13,747 bases of DNA. Source: an uncultured Alphaproteobacteria bacterium (GTDB taxonomy: Bacteria; Pseudomonadota; Alphaproteobacteria; Puniceispirillales; UBA1172). Both the position numbers and the translations under genes were made by a program. Under the pieces are notes generated by a model. The model made no database searches. It worked only from the letters and a program-made list of their open reading frames with translations, and had not been told where the DNA came from. This document shows, piece by piece, positions 6,585 through 13,719 of this stretch (within the stretch, counting starts at the first letter, position 1; each line of letters starts with the position of its first letter). Where the stretch lies: NCBI GenBank assembly GCA_937952245.1, contig CALFYS010000126.1, forward strand, positions 1-13,747. Reading direction: 5' to 3'.

Positions 6585-8051
6585 ATGCTGGATCAAGATA
6601 AGATGACCGACCATTCGAGCGGGGAGACCATCCCTGATCGGTTTAATGATGAATGTGCTGTGTTCGGGGTGTATGGCACCAATGAAGCCGCGGTGATGAC
6701 AGCATTAGGGCTACACGCCCTTCAACATCGCGGGCAAGAAGCAACAGGTATTATCTCTTTTGATGGCGAGGATTATCACGCCCATCACGGCTTGGGTCAT
6801 GTCGGTGAAAACTTTGGCGCGCAATCCGGGCATCTTGATAAGCTCAAAGGGTTTGCCGCCATTGGCCATAACCGCTATTCAACCACAGGCCAGCCGGAAT
6901 TAAGGAATATCCAGCCGTTTATTTCAGAACTGGCTTTCGGCGGGTTTGCGCTGGCGCATAACGGCAACCTGACCAACGCCGCGCGATTGCGAAAATCATT
7001 GGTGGAAACAGGCAGTTTAATGCAATCAACCACCGACACCGAAGCCATTGTGCATTTGGTGGCACGTTCGCATCAAGACAAGCCCAGCCTGCGCCTGATT
7101 GATGCGCTGAAACAGGTTGAAGGGGCGTATTCGCTGGTCTGTTTGACCCCTGAAGGATTGATTGGCGCCCGTGACCCCCATGGCGTTCGCCCTCTGGTCT
7201 TGGGTGAGGTTGATGGCGCCTATGTGCTGGCGTCTGAAACCTGCGGGTTGGATATTATCGGGGCCAGCTATATCCGTGATCTTGAGCCGGGTGAAATGGT
7301 GGTGATTGACGATAAAGGCGTTCAATCCAGCTTCCCCCTTTCAAAAGCCGCCTCGCGTTTTTGTGTCTTTGAATATATCTATTTCGCCCGCCCTGATAGC
7401 ACGCTGGAAGGCCGCGATGTCTATCACGCCCGCAAAGAGATTGGCGCTGAACTGGCACGCGAGAATGTCGTTGATGCTGATATTGTTGTCCCTGTTCCTG
7501 ATTCCGGCGTTCCCGCGGCTTTGGGCTATGCCGAAGAATCAGGCCTGCCGTTTGAATTGGGGATTATCCGCAATCACTATGTGGGGCGGACGTTTATTCA
7601 GCCGACCGATACCGGCCGCCAAACCGGGGTGAAATTAAAGCATAATGCCAATTCCGCTTCGGTTGCGGGGAAATCTATTATTCTGGTGGATGATTCCATT
7701 GTGCGTGGCACGACATCCATGAAAATTGTCACCATGATGCGGAACGCTGGCGCTAAAGAAGTGCATTTGCGGATCGCCAGCCCGCCAACCACCCATCCTT
7801 GTTTCTATGGGGTGGATACGCCTGACCGCGATAAACTCATCGCCTCTCGGATGGATGTTGATGCGATTGCCAAGGAAATTGGCGCGGATAGCCTTGCCTT
7901 TATCAGCATGGATGGCCTTTATCGCGCTTTGGGCATGGCCGAAGGCCGTGACCCCAAGGCTCCACAACTTTGTGACGCTTGTTTTTCCGGCGAATACCCA
8001 ATTCAACCCGAAGACCAAAGCAATCCTGAAAATCGCTTTGGGGGGAAATAA
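6585..8051 (+). CDS. purF: Amidophosphoribosyltransferase (glutamine PRPP amidotransferase)
   Basis: PurF catalyses the first committed step of purine synthesis, making phosphoribosylamine from PRPP and glutamine. The 488-residue product has an N-terminal Ntn glutaminase domain. Its nucleophile is C24 in DECAVFG (22-28), implying removal of a 23-residue propeptide, or about 17 if Met7 (6603) is the true start. The phosphoribosyltransferase domain carries the PRPP loop ILVDDSIVRGTTS (366-378). Cysteines C260 (RFCVFEY), C406 (HPCFYGVD), C463 and C466 (LCDACFSGEYP) match the positions that bind a 4Fe-4S cluster in Bacillus subtilis PurF. This should therefore be the oxygen-sensitive iron-sulfur, propeptide-processed type rather than the E. 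coli type. The short-chain dehydrogenase gene follows two bases later. Confidence 0.96.
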   Translation: MLDQDKMTDHSSGETIPDRFNDECAVFGVYGTNEAAVMTALGLHALQHRGQEATGIISFDGEDYHAHHGLGHVGENFGAQSGHLDKLKGFAAIGHNRYSTTGQPELRNIQPFISELAFGGFALAHNGNLTNAARLRKSLVETGSLMQSTTDTEAIVHLVARSHQDKPSLRLIDALKQVEGAYSLVCLTPEGLIGARDPHGVRPLVLGEVDGAYVLASETCGLDIIGASYIRDLEPGEMVVIDDKGVQSSFPLSKAASRFCVFEYIYFARPDSTLEGRDVYHARKEIGAELARENVVDADIVVPVPDSGVPAALGYAEESGLPFELGIIRNHYVGRTFIQPTDTGRQTGVKLKHNANSASVAGKSIILVDDSIVRGTTSMKIVTMMRNAGAKEVHLRIASPPTTHPCFYGVDTPDRDKLIASRMDVDAIAKEIGADSLAFISMDGLYRALGMAEGRDPKAPQLCDACFSGEYPIQPEDQSNPENRFGGK

Positions 8052-8053
8052 CC

Positions 8054-8767
8054 ATGACCACAGAAAATCGTATCGCACTGATCACCGGCGCGTCGCGCGG
8101 GTTGGGGAAAGCCGCCGCCATCGCCTTGGCCAAGACGGGCACCCATGTCATCGCCACCGCCCGCACCATTGGCGCATTGGAAGAACTGGATGATGAGATT
8201 AAAGCGAATGGCGGTTCTGCCACGCTGGTGCAGATGGATTTAGCCGATCGCCCCGCCATGGCCAATCTTGCCCAAGCCATCCAAGACCGTTGGGGACGGC
8301 TTGATGTGATGATCGCCAACGCTGGCGTTTTAGGGGTGTTAACCCCGGCTTCGCATCTTGATGAAAAGGTCTGGGATGATGTGATTGATACCAATCTTTC
8401 CGCCATCTGGCGAATGATCAGGGTGTTTGATGGCTTGTTGCGGCAATCGCCACAAGGCCGAGCGGTCTTGGTCACGTCATCGGCCGCCCATGGCGCGAGT
8501 TACCCTTATTGGTCGGCGTATTCCGCCAGTAAAGCAGGGCTGGAGGCCTTGGGGCAATCCTGGGCGGCGGAATTGACCGATACCAATCTGAAAGTCAATT
8601 TGCTTGACCCGGGCGGAGTCGCTACATCCATGTTTGGCACAGCCTATCCCGGGGTGGATCAATCCACCATGCCGCAACCCGAAGATATTGCTCCGGCATT
8701 TGTCGCCTTGGCGTCTCCAGATTGTCAGCATCATGGGCAGATTATCCGCGCCAGCCAGCTGATCTGA
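8054..8767 (+). CDS. Short-chain dehydrogenase/reductase (SDR) family oxidoreductase
   Basis: This is a classical SDR of 237 residues with one Rossmann fold. The cofactor-binding TGASRGLG is at 11-18, NAG at 89-91, the structural asparagine N114, the catalytic serine S142 or S143, and the YxxxK pair Y156/K160. The ARTIG segment after beta-2 (R37) hints at NADP(H) preference. It somewhat resembles the YciK-type SDRs, whose substrates are poorly defined, so I give no substrate. The start at 8054 follows a run of six G residues (8040-8045) at the end of purF, a good ribosome-binding site, and lies two bases after the purF stop. It is probably the last gene of the plus-strand unit and converges on der with only eight bases between stops. 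Confidence 0.9.
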   Translation: MTTENRIALITGASRGLGKAAAIALAKTGTHVIATARTIGALEELDDEIKANGGSATLVQMDLADRPAMANLAQAIQDRWGRLDVMIANAGVLGVLTPASHLDEKVWDDVIDTNLSAIWRMIRVFDGLLRQSPQGRAVLVTSSAAHGASYPYWSAYSASKAGLEALGQSWAAELTDTNLKVNLLDPGGVATSMFGTAYPGVDQSTMPQPEDIAPAFVALASPDCQHHGQIIRASQLI

Positions 8768-8778
8768 TCCCGCGATCA
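8765..8778. other. Inverted repeat containing both convergent stop codons
   Basis: TGATC (8765-8769) and GATCA (8774-8778) form a perfect inverted repeat around CCGC. The plus-strand TGA of the SDR gene and the minus-strand TGA of der are the two outer ends of the repeat. No T-tract follows on either side, so it is at most a weak bidirectional hairpin and not a canonical terminator. Confidence 0.3.
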
Positions 8779-10200
8779 CGATTTCACGTAAGGATTATTG
8801 CCTTTGCGCATCAACAAGCGGATGGGCAGGCCTTCCATGTCAAAATCTTGCCGCAAGCCTGAGGCGAGATAGCGCAAATAATGGTCAGGCAAATCAGCAG
8901 GGCGGCTGACAAATAAAGCGAATGTCGGCGGCCTTGTTTTGATCTGGGTGGCATAGCGTATCCGCAAGCGGCGGCCTTGCACCAATGGCGGTGGATGGGC
9001 TTCCAGCATCGTTTCCAGCCAGCGGTTCACCCGCGAGGTGGAAAGCCTGATGTTCCAGCGGGTGTAAAGATCAAACGCCGCTTTCATCAATTTATCAACG
9101 CCTTGACCTTTTAAGGCCGACGTGGTGATCAACGGCACGCCTTTGACTTGCCCCAAGGACTGATCAAGGCGATAGCGCAATTCATCGCGGGTTTCATTTT
9201 TATTCTTGGTGTCGTCCCACATATTCGCGGCGATCACCAAGCCCCGGCCTTCTTCGGTGACAAGCCGTGCAATCGCCAAATCCTGTTTGTTGAGCGGCTG
9301 GCGGGCATCAATCATCAAGACACAGACATGGGCAAAGCGGATGGCGTTCAGCGCATCGTCGACCATCTGTTTTTCAAGGTCTTCTTCGATACGGGCGCGG
9401 CGGCGCATCCCCGCGGTATCGGTCAAGATCAACTCACGACCTTCAAAGCTCATGGGGATTTCAATCGCATCACGGGTGATGCCGGCTTCGGGGCCTGTTA
9501 GCAAGCGTTCTTCGCCCACAAGGTGATTAATCAGGGTTGATTTGCCCATATTCGGGCGGCCGATCACCGCGATCCGCATGGGGCGTTCCGCGCCTTGGTC
9601 AATCCAAACGCCTTCGCCATCTTCGCTGCCATCTTCATCTTCGTCAAAGACCATATCGTCTTCGTCATCATCCCATTGGGTGGTGAGGGATGAAAGCTTG
9701 CCCTGCTTTTCAGCGATTTCCACCATCGCGTCATGAAGATCGCCCAGCCCTTCACCATGGGCGGCGGATAATGGAATGGGCGTGCCAAAGCCAAGCCCCC
9801 AAGCATCGGCGATCCCGGATTGCCCGGCCTTGCCTTCGCATTTATTGCCAATGATCAAGACATCCGCCCCAGAACGGCGAATGGAATTGGCAAAGAAACT
9901 ATCAGCGGGGGTGATGCCTTCCCTTGCATCAAAAACCAGCAAGGTTAAATCGGCAAGGCTGATGGCTTTTTCGGTTTGCTGGCGCATCCGGTCTTCAAGA
10001 CTGCCTGTTGAGGCTTCTTCAAGACCAGCGGTATCAATCAGTTTAAATTCCAACGCCGCCAAACGCCCCTGCCCTTCACGGCGATCACGGGTGACCCCGG
10101 GGCGGTCATCAACAATCGCTTGCTTGCGACCGGTCAGACGGTTGAACAGCGTTGATTTCCCAACATTGGGGCGGCCAACAATAGCAATAGAATACGACAT
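8776..10200 (-). CDS. der: Ribosome biogenesis GTPase Der (EngA)
   Basis: Der has two tandem GTPase domains and acts in late assembly of the 50S ribosomal subunit. The 474-residue product shows GTPase domain 1 with GRPNVGKST (9-17), DTAG (56-59) and NKCE (119-122). An unusually acidic linker follows (about 176-201). GTPase domain 2 has GRPNMGKST (214-222) and DTAG (261-264), and a KH-like C-terminal domain covers about 385-474. The G4 motif of domain 2 reads NMWD (326-329) where NKWD is normal. The codon is ATG, one base from AAG. The start at 10200 is the only one giving the complete first P-loop. bamB ends 19 bases upstream on the same strand, and this bamB-der linkage is widely conserved in proteobacteria. 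Confidence 0.97.
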   Translation of the reverse strand: MSYSIAIVGRPNVGKSTLFNRLTGRKQAIVDDRPGVTRDRREGQGRLAALEFKLIDTAGLEEASTGSLEDRMRQQTEKAISLADLTLLVFDAREGITPADSFFANSIRRSGADVLIIGNKCEGKAGQSGIADAWGLGFGTPIPLSAAHGEGLGDLHDAMVEIAEKQGKLSSLTTQWDDDEDDMVFDEDEDGSEDGEGVWIDQGAERPMRIAVIGRPNMGKSTLINHLVGEERLLTGPEAGITRDAIEIPMSFEGRELILTDTAGMRRRARIEEDLEKQMVDDALNAIRFAHVCVLMIDARQPLNKQDLAIARLVTEEGRGLVIAANMWDDTKNKNETRDELRYRLDQSLGQVKGVPLITTSALKGQGVDKLMKAAFDLYTRWNIRLSTSRVNRWLETMLEAHPPPLVQGRRLRIRYATQIKTRPPTFALFVSRPADLPDHYLRYLASGLRQDFDMEGLPIRLLMRKGNNPYVKS

Positions 10201-10219
10201 GAAACCGCCTAAAAACTGA

Positions 10220-11542
10220 TTACTGCCACGCCATCAATTGCCCAGAACGCGTCAAGATATAAAGCGTGTTATTGGCAACAATCGGCGCGGTGGTGACAGG
10301 CTTGCCAATGGAGATATTCTCACCCGCCGCCCCTGACATGGCATCAAAACTGAGCAATCGTCCTTGGCTTGATGCCACCAAGACCTGCCCTGAAACAACA
10401 ATCGGTGAGGTGTAACGGATGGTATCTTCACTGACGGAAAGATTGGGGTCATAGGCCCCGGGCAATTCGACCATCCACCGGACAGCGCCATCTTGACGGC
10501 GCAGGGCATAAAGACGGCCATCAATCGTGGTCATGTAAAGCGTTTGCCCTGAAAGCCATGGCATTTCCAGCACCCGAAGCGGCTTTTGCCAAACCTCACG
10601 CCCTGTTTTGGCGTTAAAGGCATAGATATTGGCCGATGGCGTGGCGATAAAGACAAGCCCGCCATCATGGATCGGATGGGTGCGCAAATCAGGGATGCTA
10701 TCAAGGGCGGTGTTGAGCCGTAATGGCGTCAGGTTCTCGCCCCATAAAAACTCACCTTGATTAAGGCTCAGCGAAAGCACTTCACCATCACCGCCAGAAG
10801 CAATCACTTCATTGCCATTAATCGCGGGGAAAGACGCGCCGGTGATGCGGGTGGCGTCTTGGGTGCCAATCCTGCTCCAGAGCAATTCCCCATCGGTTTG
10901 CGAAAGCGCATAAAGTTTACCGTCAAGATCAGTGAAGATAATCACGCCATCGCTGACCGTGGGGCCATCCGCCAAAAACACTGGGAATTCAATCCGCCAG
11001 TTTTCTTGGCCCGTGTCCGCTTTTAATGAGAATAAAGCCCCTTTGCTGGCATGGACAATGACATCACCATCGGCAATGGCGATCCCGCCGGAAGTGCTGG
11101 TTTGGGTTTTATCCGAAGACGGATCAATATCCACCTGCCAGAGGGTTGAGCCATCAGCGGCGTTTGTTGCTGTGACAATCCCGCCATGGGTGATGGTATA
11201 GACCGCGTTGCCTTGGGCAACAGGCTGAGCCATTTCGGTGCTTGGGTCAGCGGCGATGCCAACGCGGGTGCTAAAGACCCGATCAAGCGGCAGATCAAGG
11301 CTTAAATGCCCGCCGCCATGGTCAGGGGTTTGCCCCGGGGCGGTGAAAGCGGTGTTGGTGCTGATCGCCGCCAGCCCCGCGTTCTCCCCGGCCGCTTCCG
11401 CATCAGGGGATAAATCAACATTATTATCAGCGGTAATGGCAATCCGTTCACCGGGCAAAATGACTTCTTTTTCAGCGCAAGCCGACAGCAAGACCGAAGA
11501 TGCCAAGAGCATGATGAATTGAGCGTGACGGATGGAAACCAT
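10220..11542 (-). CDS. bamB: Outer membrane protein assembly lipoprotein BamB (PQQ-like beta-propeller)
   Basis: BamB is the beta-propeller lipoprotein of the BAM complex that helps insert beta-barrel proteins into the outer membrane. With the start at 11542 the product has 440 residues (E. coli BamB 392). A lipoprotein signal ends in the lipobox LSAC (19-22), so C22 is the lipidated residue. About 60 residues of low-complexity linker precede the propeller. At least six blade repeats carry the tryptophan motif (W135, W182, W222, W267, W318, W356), as in DGSTLW, TGQENW, DGELLW and TGREVW. An upstream ATG at 11572 would overlap the yfgM gene by 26 bases and put ten residues before an already good signal peptide. 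The chosen start leaves a 4-base gap after yfgM and has GTGAG upstream. Confidence 0.9.
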   Translation of the reverse strand: MVSIRHAQFIMLLASSVLLSACAEKEVILPGERIAITADNNVDLSPDAEAAGENAGLAAISTNTAFTAPGQTPDHGGGHLSLDLPLDRVFSTRVGIAADPSTEMAQPVAQGNAVYTITHGGIVTATNAADGSTLWQVDIDPSSDKTQTSTSGGIAIADGDVIVHASKGALFSLKADTGQENWRIEFPVFLADGPTVSDGVIIFTDLDGKLYALSQTDGELLWSRIGTQDATRITGASFPAINGNEVIASGGDGEVLSLSLNQGEFLWGENLTPLRLNTALDSIPDLRTHPIHDGGLVFIATPSANIYAFNAKTGREVWQKPLRVLEMPWLSGQTLYMTTIDGRLYALRRQDGAVRWMVELPGAYDPNLSVSEDTIRYTSPIVVSGQVLVASSQGRLLSFDAMSGAAGENISIGKPVTTAPIVANNTLYILTRSGQLMAWQ

Positions 11543-11546
11543 GGCT

Positions 11547-12170
11547 TTACTCACGACCAAGAACGGCATCAATTAAGACCAGCCGTTGATTAACATCAGA
11601 TGAAAGATTGGTGGAAAACCGCAAGGTTTCATAATGTTTGCGGGCGGTGGCCACATCGCCTTTTTCAAGGGCAAAACCGATCATCATTTCAAGCGCCAGA
11701 TTCTGCCAAGGGCCCGGGGCATTGCCAATGGGGGTGAGCCGCTGGAGCTTATCATCCGCGCTGGTGGTGCTGGCGGCGTTCATCGTTGCCATCACCATCG
11801 CGGCTTCGCGATAAATCGCGCTTAAGCTTTCATCATTGGCGATCGCCAGATAGGCCGCTTCCGCGCCAGCATCGCCTTGTTCCGCCAATCGCGCGGCGCT
11901 GGTGAATTTCGCCAGCATCGCATAGCCTTCGCCTTCACCAGCGGCGATTTGATCCAACAGCTGAGGGGTTTCCGCTTCAACCGCCGCAAGATAAGAATTA
12001 GCGGCATTTTCACGGGTGCTGTTTTCATAACCGACATAAGCCTGACGGCCCGCCACCACCACCACAATCGCGATCACCGCCGCGATGACATAAATCCCGT
12101 ATTTATTCCACAGGGCTTTGCCGCGGTCTTGGCGTAATTCTTGGTTAATCTCAGTGATAATGTCATTCAT
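11547..12170 (-). CDS. YfgM-like membrane-anchored TPR-type protein
   Basis: A short charged cytoplasmic N-terminus (1-22) is followed by one membrane helix (about 25-41), then a mostly helical, alanine-rich periplasmic part of about 165 residues resembling the TPR_21/YfgM family. In E. coli YfgM associates with the periplasmic chaperone PpiD and the SecYEG translocon. The same placement ahead of bamB and der supports that family here. The 207-residue length matches E. coli YfgM (206). Sequence similarity in this family is low, so the call leans on topology plus order. The first gene of the minus-strand unit, it has its own promoter candidate upstream. A GGAA about ten bases before the start is a modest ribosome-binding site. 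Confidence 0.8.
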   Translation of the reverse strand: MNDIITEINQELRQDRGKALWNKYGIYVIAAVIAIVVVVAGRQAYVGYENSTRENAANSYLAAVEAETPQLLDQIAAGEGEGYAMLAKFTSAARLAEQGDAGAEAAYLAIANDESLSAIYREAAMVMATMNAASTTSADDKLQRLTPIGNAPGPWQNLALEMMIGFALEKGDVATARKHYETLRFSTNLSSDVNQRLVLIDAVLGRE

Positions 12171-12202
12171 GGTCGGTTTCCGTTTTTGACGCGTATAATG
12201 CT

Positions 12203-12231
12203 TTTATAAGTCTTTACCATAATCTTTTGAA
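12203..12231 (-). promoter_or_regulatory. Sigma70-type promoter candidate for yfgM-bamB-der
   Basis: On the minus strand TTCAAA (12231-12226, four of six to the -35 consensus) and TATAAA (12208-12203, five of six to the -10) are separated by 17 bases. Transcription would start near 12196, giving an untranslated leader of about 26 bases before the yfgM ATG. Confidence 0.5.
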
Positions 12232-12250
12232 GGGCGGTTAAGAAAGTCGT

Positions 12251-12315
12251 GATCTGGATCAATGATCTTGATCAACAATCTTGATCACATCATCCATAAA
12301 ACTATCTTGACCATT
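12251..12315. repeat. 13-bp tandem repeats (iteron-like) in a divergent promoter region
   Basis: Three units of exactly 13 bases adjoin: GATCTGGATCAAT (12251-12263), GATCTTGATCAAC (12264-12276) and AATCTTGATCACA (12277-12289). Neighbours match at 11 and 10 of 13 positions. A weaker fourth unit, TATCTTGACCATT (12303-12315), lies two periods further on, with one degenerate period between. The core is ATCTTGATCA, and TTGATCAA at 12268-12275 is a perfect palindrome. Five GATC sites fall within 36 bases. The array lies between the divergent yfgM and DUF2794 genes, upstream of both. An operator for an unknown regulator is the simplest reading, but this is inference. Confidence 0.6.
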
Positions 12316-12384
12316 ATGCCCAATCCCATGCAACATATAGAAAATTAAAGACAATCTCCAGCAGGAAGTCACAGTTTATTTGAA

Positions 12385-12732
12385 ATGAATATCATCAGCG
12401 GGTCTTCACCACAGAAAAAACAGGTTAAATCACCCAAATTGGGGTATTTTGATCGCGCTGAGTTGAGTTTAATCCTCAATACTTATTCCCGCCGTGTTGC
12501 CGCGGGGGAATGGCGCGATTATGCCCTTGATCATACCGAAGGCGCGGCGTTCTTTTCTATTTTCCGTTCCAGCCAAGAAATGCCGCTTTACACGATTGAA
12601 AAAAAACGCCTGAAAGGCAAAGACAGGTGGTTGTTTATTTTGCGCGATCGCCGTAAGAACTTAAGACAAGGGGCACGGTTGAGCGACATTCTTGAATATC
12701 TCAATAACCTGCCGCGGCTTGTAAACAATTAA
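12385..12732 (+). CDS. DUF2794 family protein
   Basis: This small 115-residue soluble protein of unknown function is recognised by its alphaproteobacterial family pattern: FDRAELSLILNTY (22-34), AAGEWRDYALD (39-49) and PLYTIEK (67-73), followed by a basic stretch (74-95) and a short C-terminal helix. The first 18 residues are Lys/Ser/Gln-rich and probably disordered. There is no signal peptide or membrane segment. The Lys/Arg content suggests nucleic-acid or acidic-partner contact, but that is a guess. The start at 12385 has only a poorly spaced AGGAAG 17 bases upstream, and no better in-frame start exists. A TTGACC at 12307-12312 could be its -35, but no good -10 follows. DUF3126 lies about 90 bases downstream on the same strand. 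Confidence 0.75.
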   Translation: MNIISGSSPQKKQVKSPKLGYFDRAELSLILNTYSRRVAAGEWRDYALDHTEGAAFFSIFRSSQEMPLYTIEKKRLKGKDRWLFILRDRRKNLRQGARLSDILEYLNNLPRLVNN

Positions 12733-12772
12733 TTGATGAATAATTAATTGATAAAGAACACGGATGAATAAT
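12727..12772. repeat. Short AT-rich direct repeats between two small genes
   Basis: AATTAATTGAT occurs at 12727-12737 and again at 12742-12752, a 15-base period. GATGAATAAT occurs at 12735-12744 and 12763-12772. The first copy contains the stop codon of the upstream gene. The pattern suggests local duplication by replication slippage. It is not a terminator. Confidence 0.55.
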
Positions 12773-12818
12773 GAATGGCGATGCGCCAACAGCCCCGCCA
12801 GCACAGATGGAGACAGAA

Positions 12819-13034
12819 ATGAACAGCAGTGAAGCCTTAAAAGTCCAGACTTACTTGCGCGGCTTATTCAACAACAGCGGCATCGGCCTCCGCCCCCGCG
12901 AAGATGACGTTTCTGAAGAATCATGTGAAGTCACCATGGATGGTGAGTTTTTGGGCGTGGTCTTTAAAGACACCGAAGACGGCGACACCTGCTATCATTT
13001 CCAGATGACCGTCTTGGATGAAGATTTGGGGTAA
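12819..13034 (+). CDS. DUF3126 family protein
   Basis: This small acidic protein of unknown function is of a type I recognise from alphaproteobacterial genomes. From the ATG at 12819 it has 71 residues: a helix with KVQTYLRGLF (8-17), the GLRPRED turn (23-29), and a beta-rich part with DGEFLGVVFKDTEDGD (41-56) ending in FQMTVLDEDL (61-70). The frame is open to an earlier ATG at 12771 (87 residues). I prefer 12819 because GGAG at 12809-12812 is well spaced, the domain begins right after it, and the usual family length is about 70. It follows the DUF2794 gene on the same strand and may share its transcript. It converges on the glutathione S-transferase gene with four bases between stops. Confidence 0.75.
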   Translation: MNSSEALKVQTYLRGLFNNSGIGLRPREDDVSEESCEVTMDGEFLGVVFKDTEDGDTCYHFQMTVLDEDLG

Positions 13035-13038
13035 AGGC

Positions 13039-13719
13039 CTAGCCGTCAGGGCTTTGGCGATAGGGTTCTTCAAAATCGAGAAAAATATCTTCCGCCAAAG
13101 CCGCCTCGCACCACGCCGCCACCGCGGGATGCGATAAAACCCTCTTTTGATACGATGCCATGGCGGCGGATACCGGCAAATCATAGGTTTTAATGCGGGA
13201 CATGACCGGGGCATAAAACGCATCCACCGCTGAAAATTCACCAAAAAGAAAATCGTGATCCTTGATATGAGGGGTCAGGATTGATTCCAGCAAATTCAAT
13301 TCAGCCTTCAACGCGGGATGTTCTGCCATCAAACGGGCGCCAATCTCTGGCAAGGCGGCACCGATATTCATCGGGCAATGACCACGGATCGCTTGAAACC
13401 CTGAATGCATGATCGCGGTCAGTTGTCGGGCGTTATTTCGGTCTTGGGGGTGTTGTGGCCAAACCTGTTTTTCAGGATAAGCCTCAGCCAGATATTCAAT
13501 AATCGCAAGACTGTCAGCAATGATCACGCCATTGTCTTCTAAGACAGGTACGGTCGCCAACGGGTGAATGGCCGCCATGGTTTTTTTAAATTCAGCGTCA
13601 GGGGTGAAGCCATCAAACGGCACCCAGACTTCATCAACCTCAATATCCAATGCCCGCGTCAACACCCATGGCCGCATTGACCACGATGAATAGGTTTTAT
13701 TGCCAATATAAAGTTTCAT
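13039..13719 (-). CDS. Glutathione S-transferase family protein
   Basis: This is a cytosolic two-domain GST of 226 residues. The thioredoxin-like N-terminal domain has the YSSWSMRPW motif (10-18), where one of S11, S12 or S14 is the likely catalytic or glutathione-activating serine. It also has the cis-proline TVPVL (56-60) and the glutathione-contacting ADSLAIIEYL (68-77). The helical C-terminal domain has the N-capping pattern SAVD (163-166) followed by AFYAPVMSR. This resembles the bacterial GSTs that begin with a 'GNKxYSSWS' segment, and the substrate is unknown. The start overlaps a possible TGA of an upstream gene as ATGA, suggesting it is not first in its transcript. Confidence 0.9.
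   Translation of the reverse strand: MKLYIGNKTYSSWSMRPWVLTRALDIEVDEVWVPFDGFTPDAEFKKTMAAIHPLATVPVLEDNGVIIADSLAIIEYLAEAYPEKQVWPQHPQDRNNARQLTAIMHSGFQAIRGHCPMNIGAALPEIGARLMAEHPALKAELNLLESILTPHIKDHDFLFGEFSAVDAFYAPVMSRIKTYDLPVSAAMASYQKRVLSHPAVAAWCEAALAEDIFLDFEEPYRQSPDG

Noticed and set aside
7903..8475. 190-codon minus-strand open frame spanning the purF/SDR junction
   Set aside because: It overlaps two well-supported genes, has no recognisable motif and no ribosome-binding site.
12194..12199. Perfect TATAAT on the plus strand as a promoter for the DUF2794 gene
   Set aside because: No -35-like hexamer lies at proper spacing (12171-12176 is GGTCGG), and it would leave a leader of about 180 bases.
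13033..13055. Imperfect hairpin AAAGGCC / GGGCTTT at the DUF3126-GST junction as a terminator
   Set aside because: The stem has a mismatch, the loop is nine bases, and only three T residues follow, so it is not convincing.
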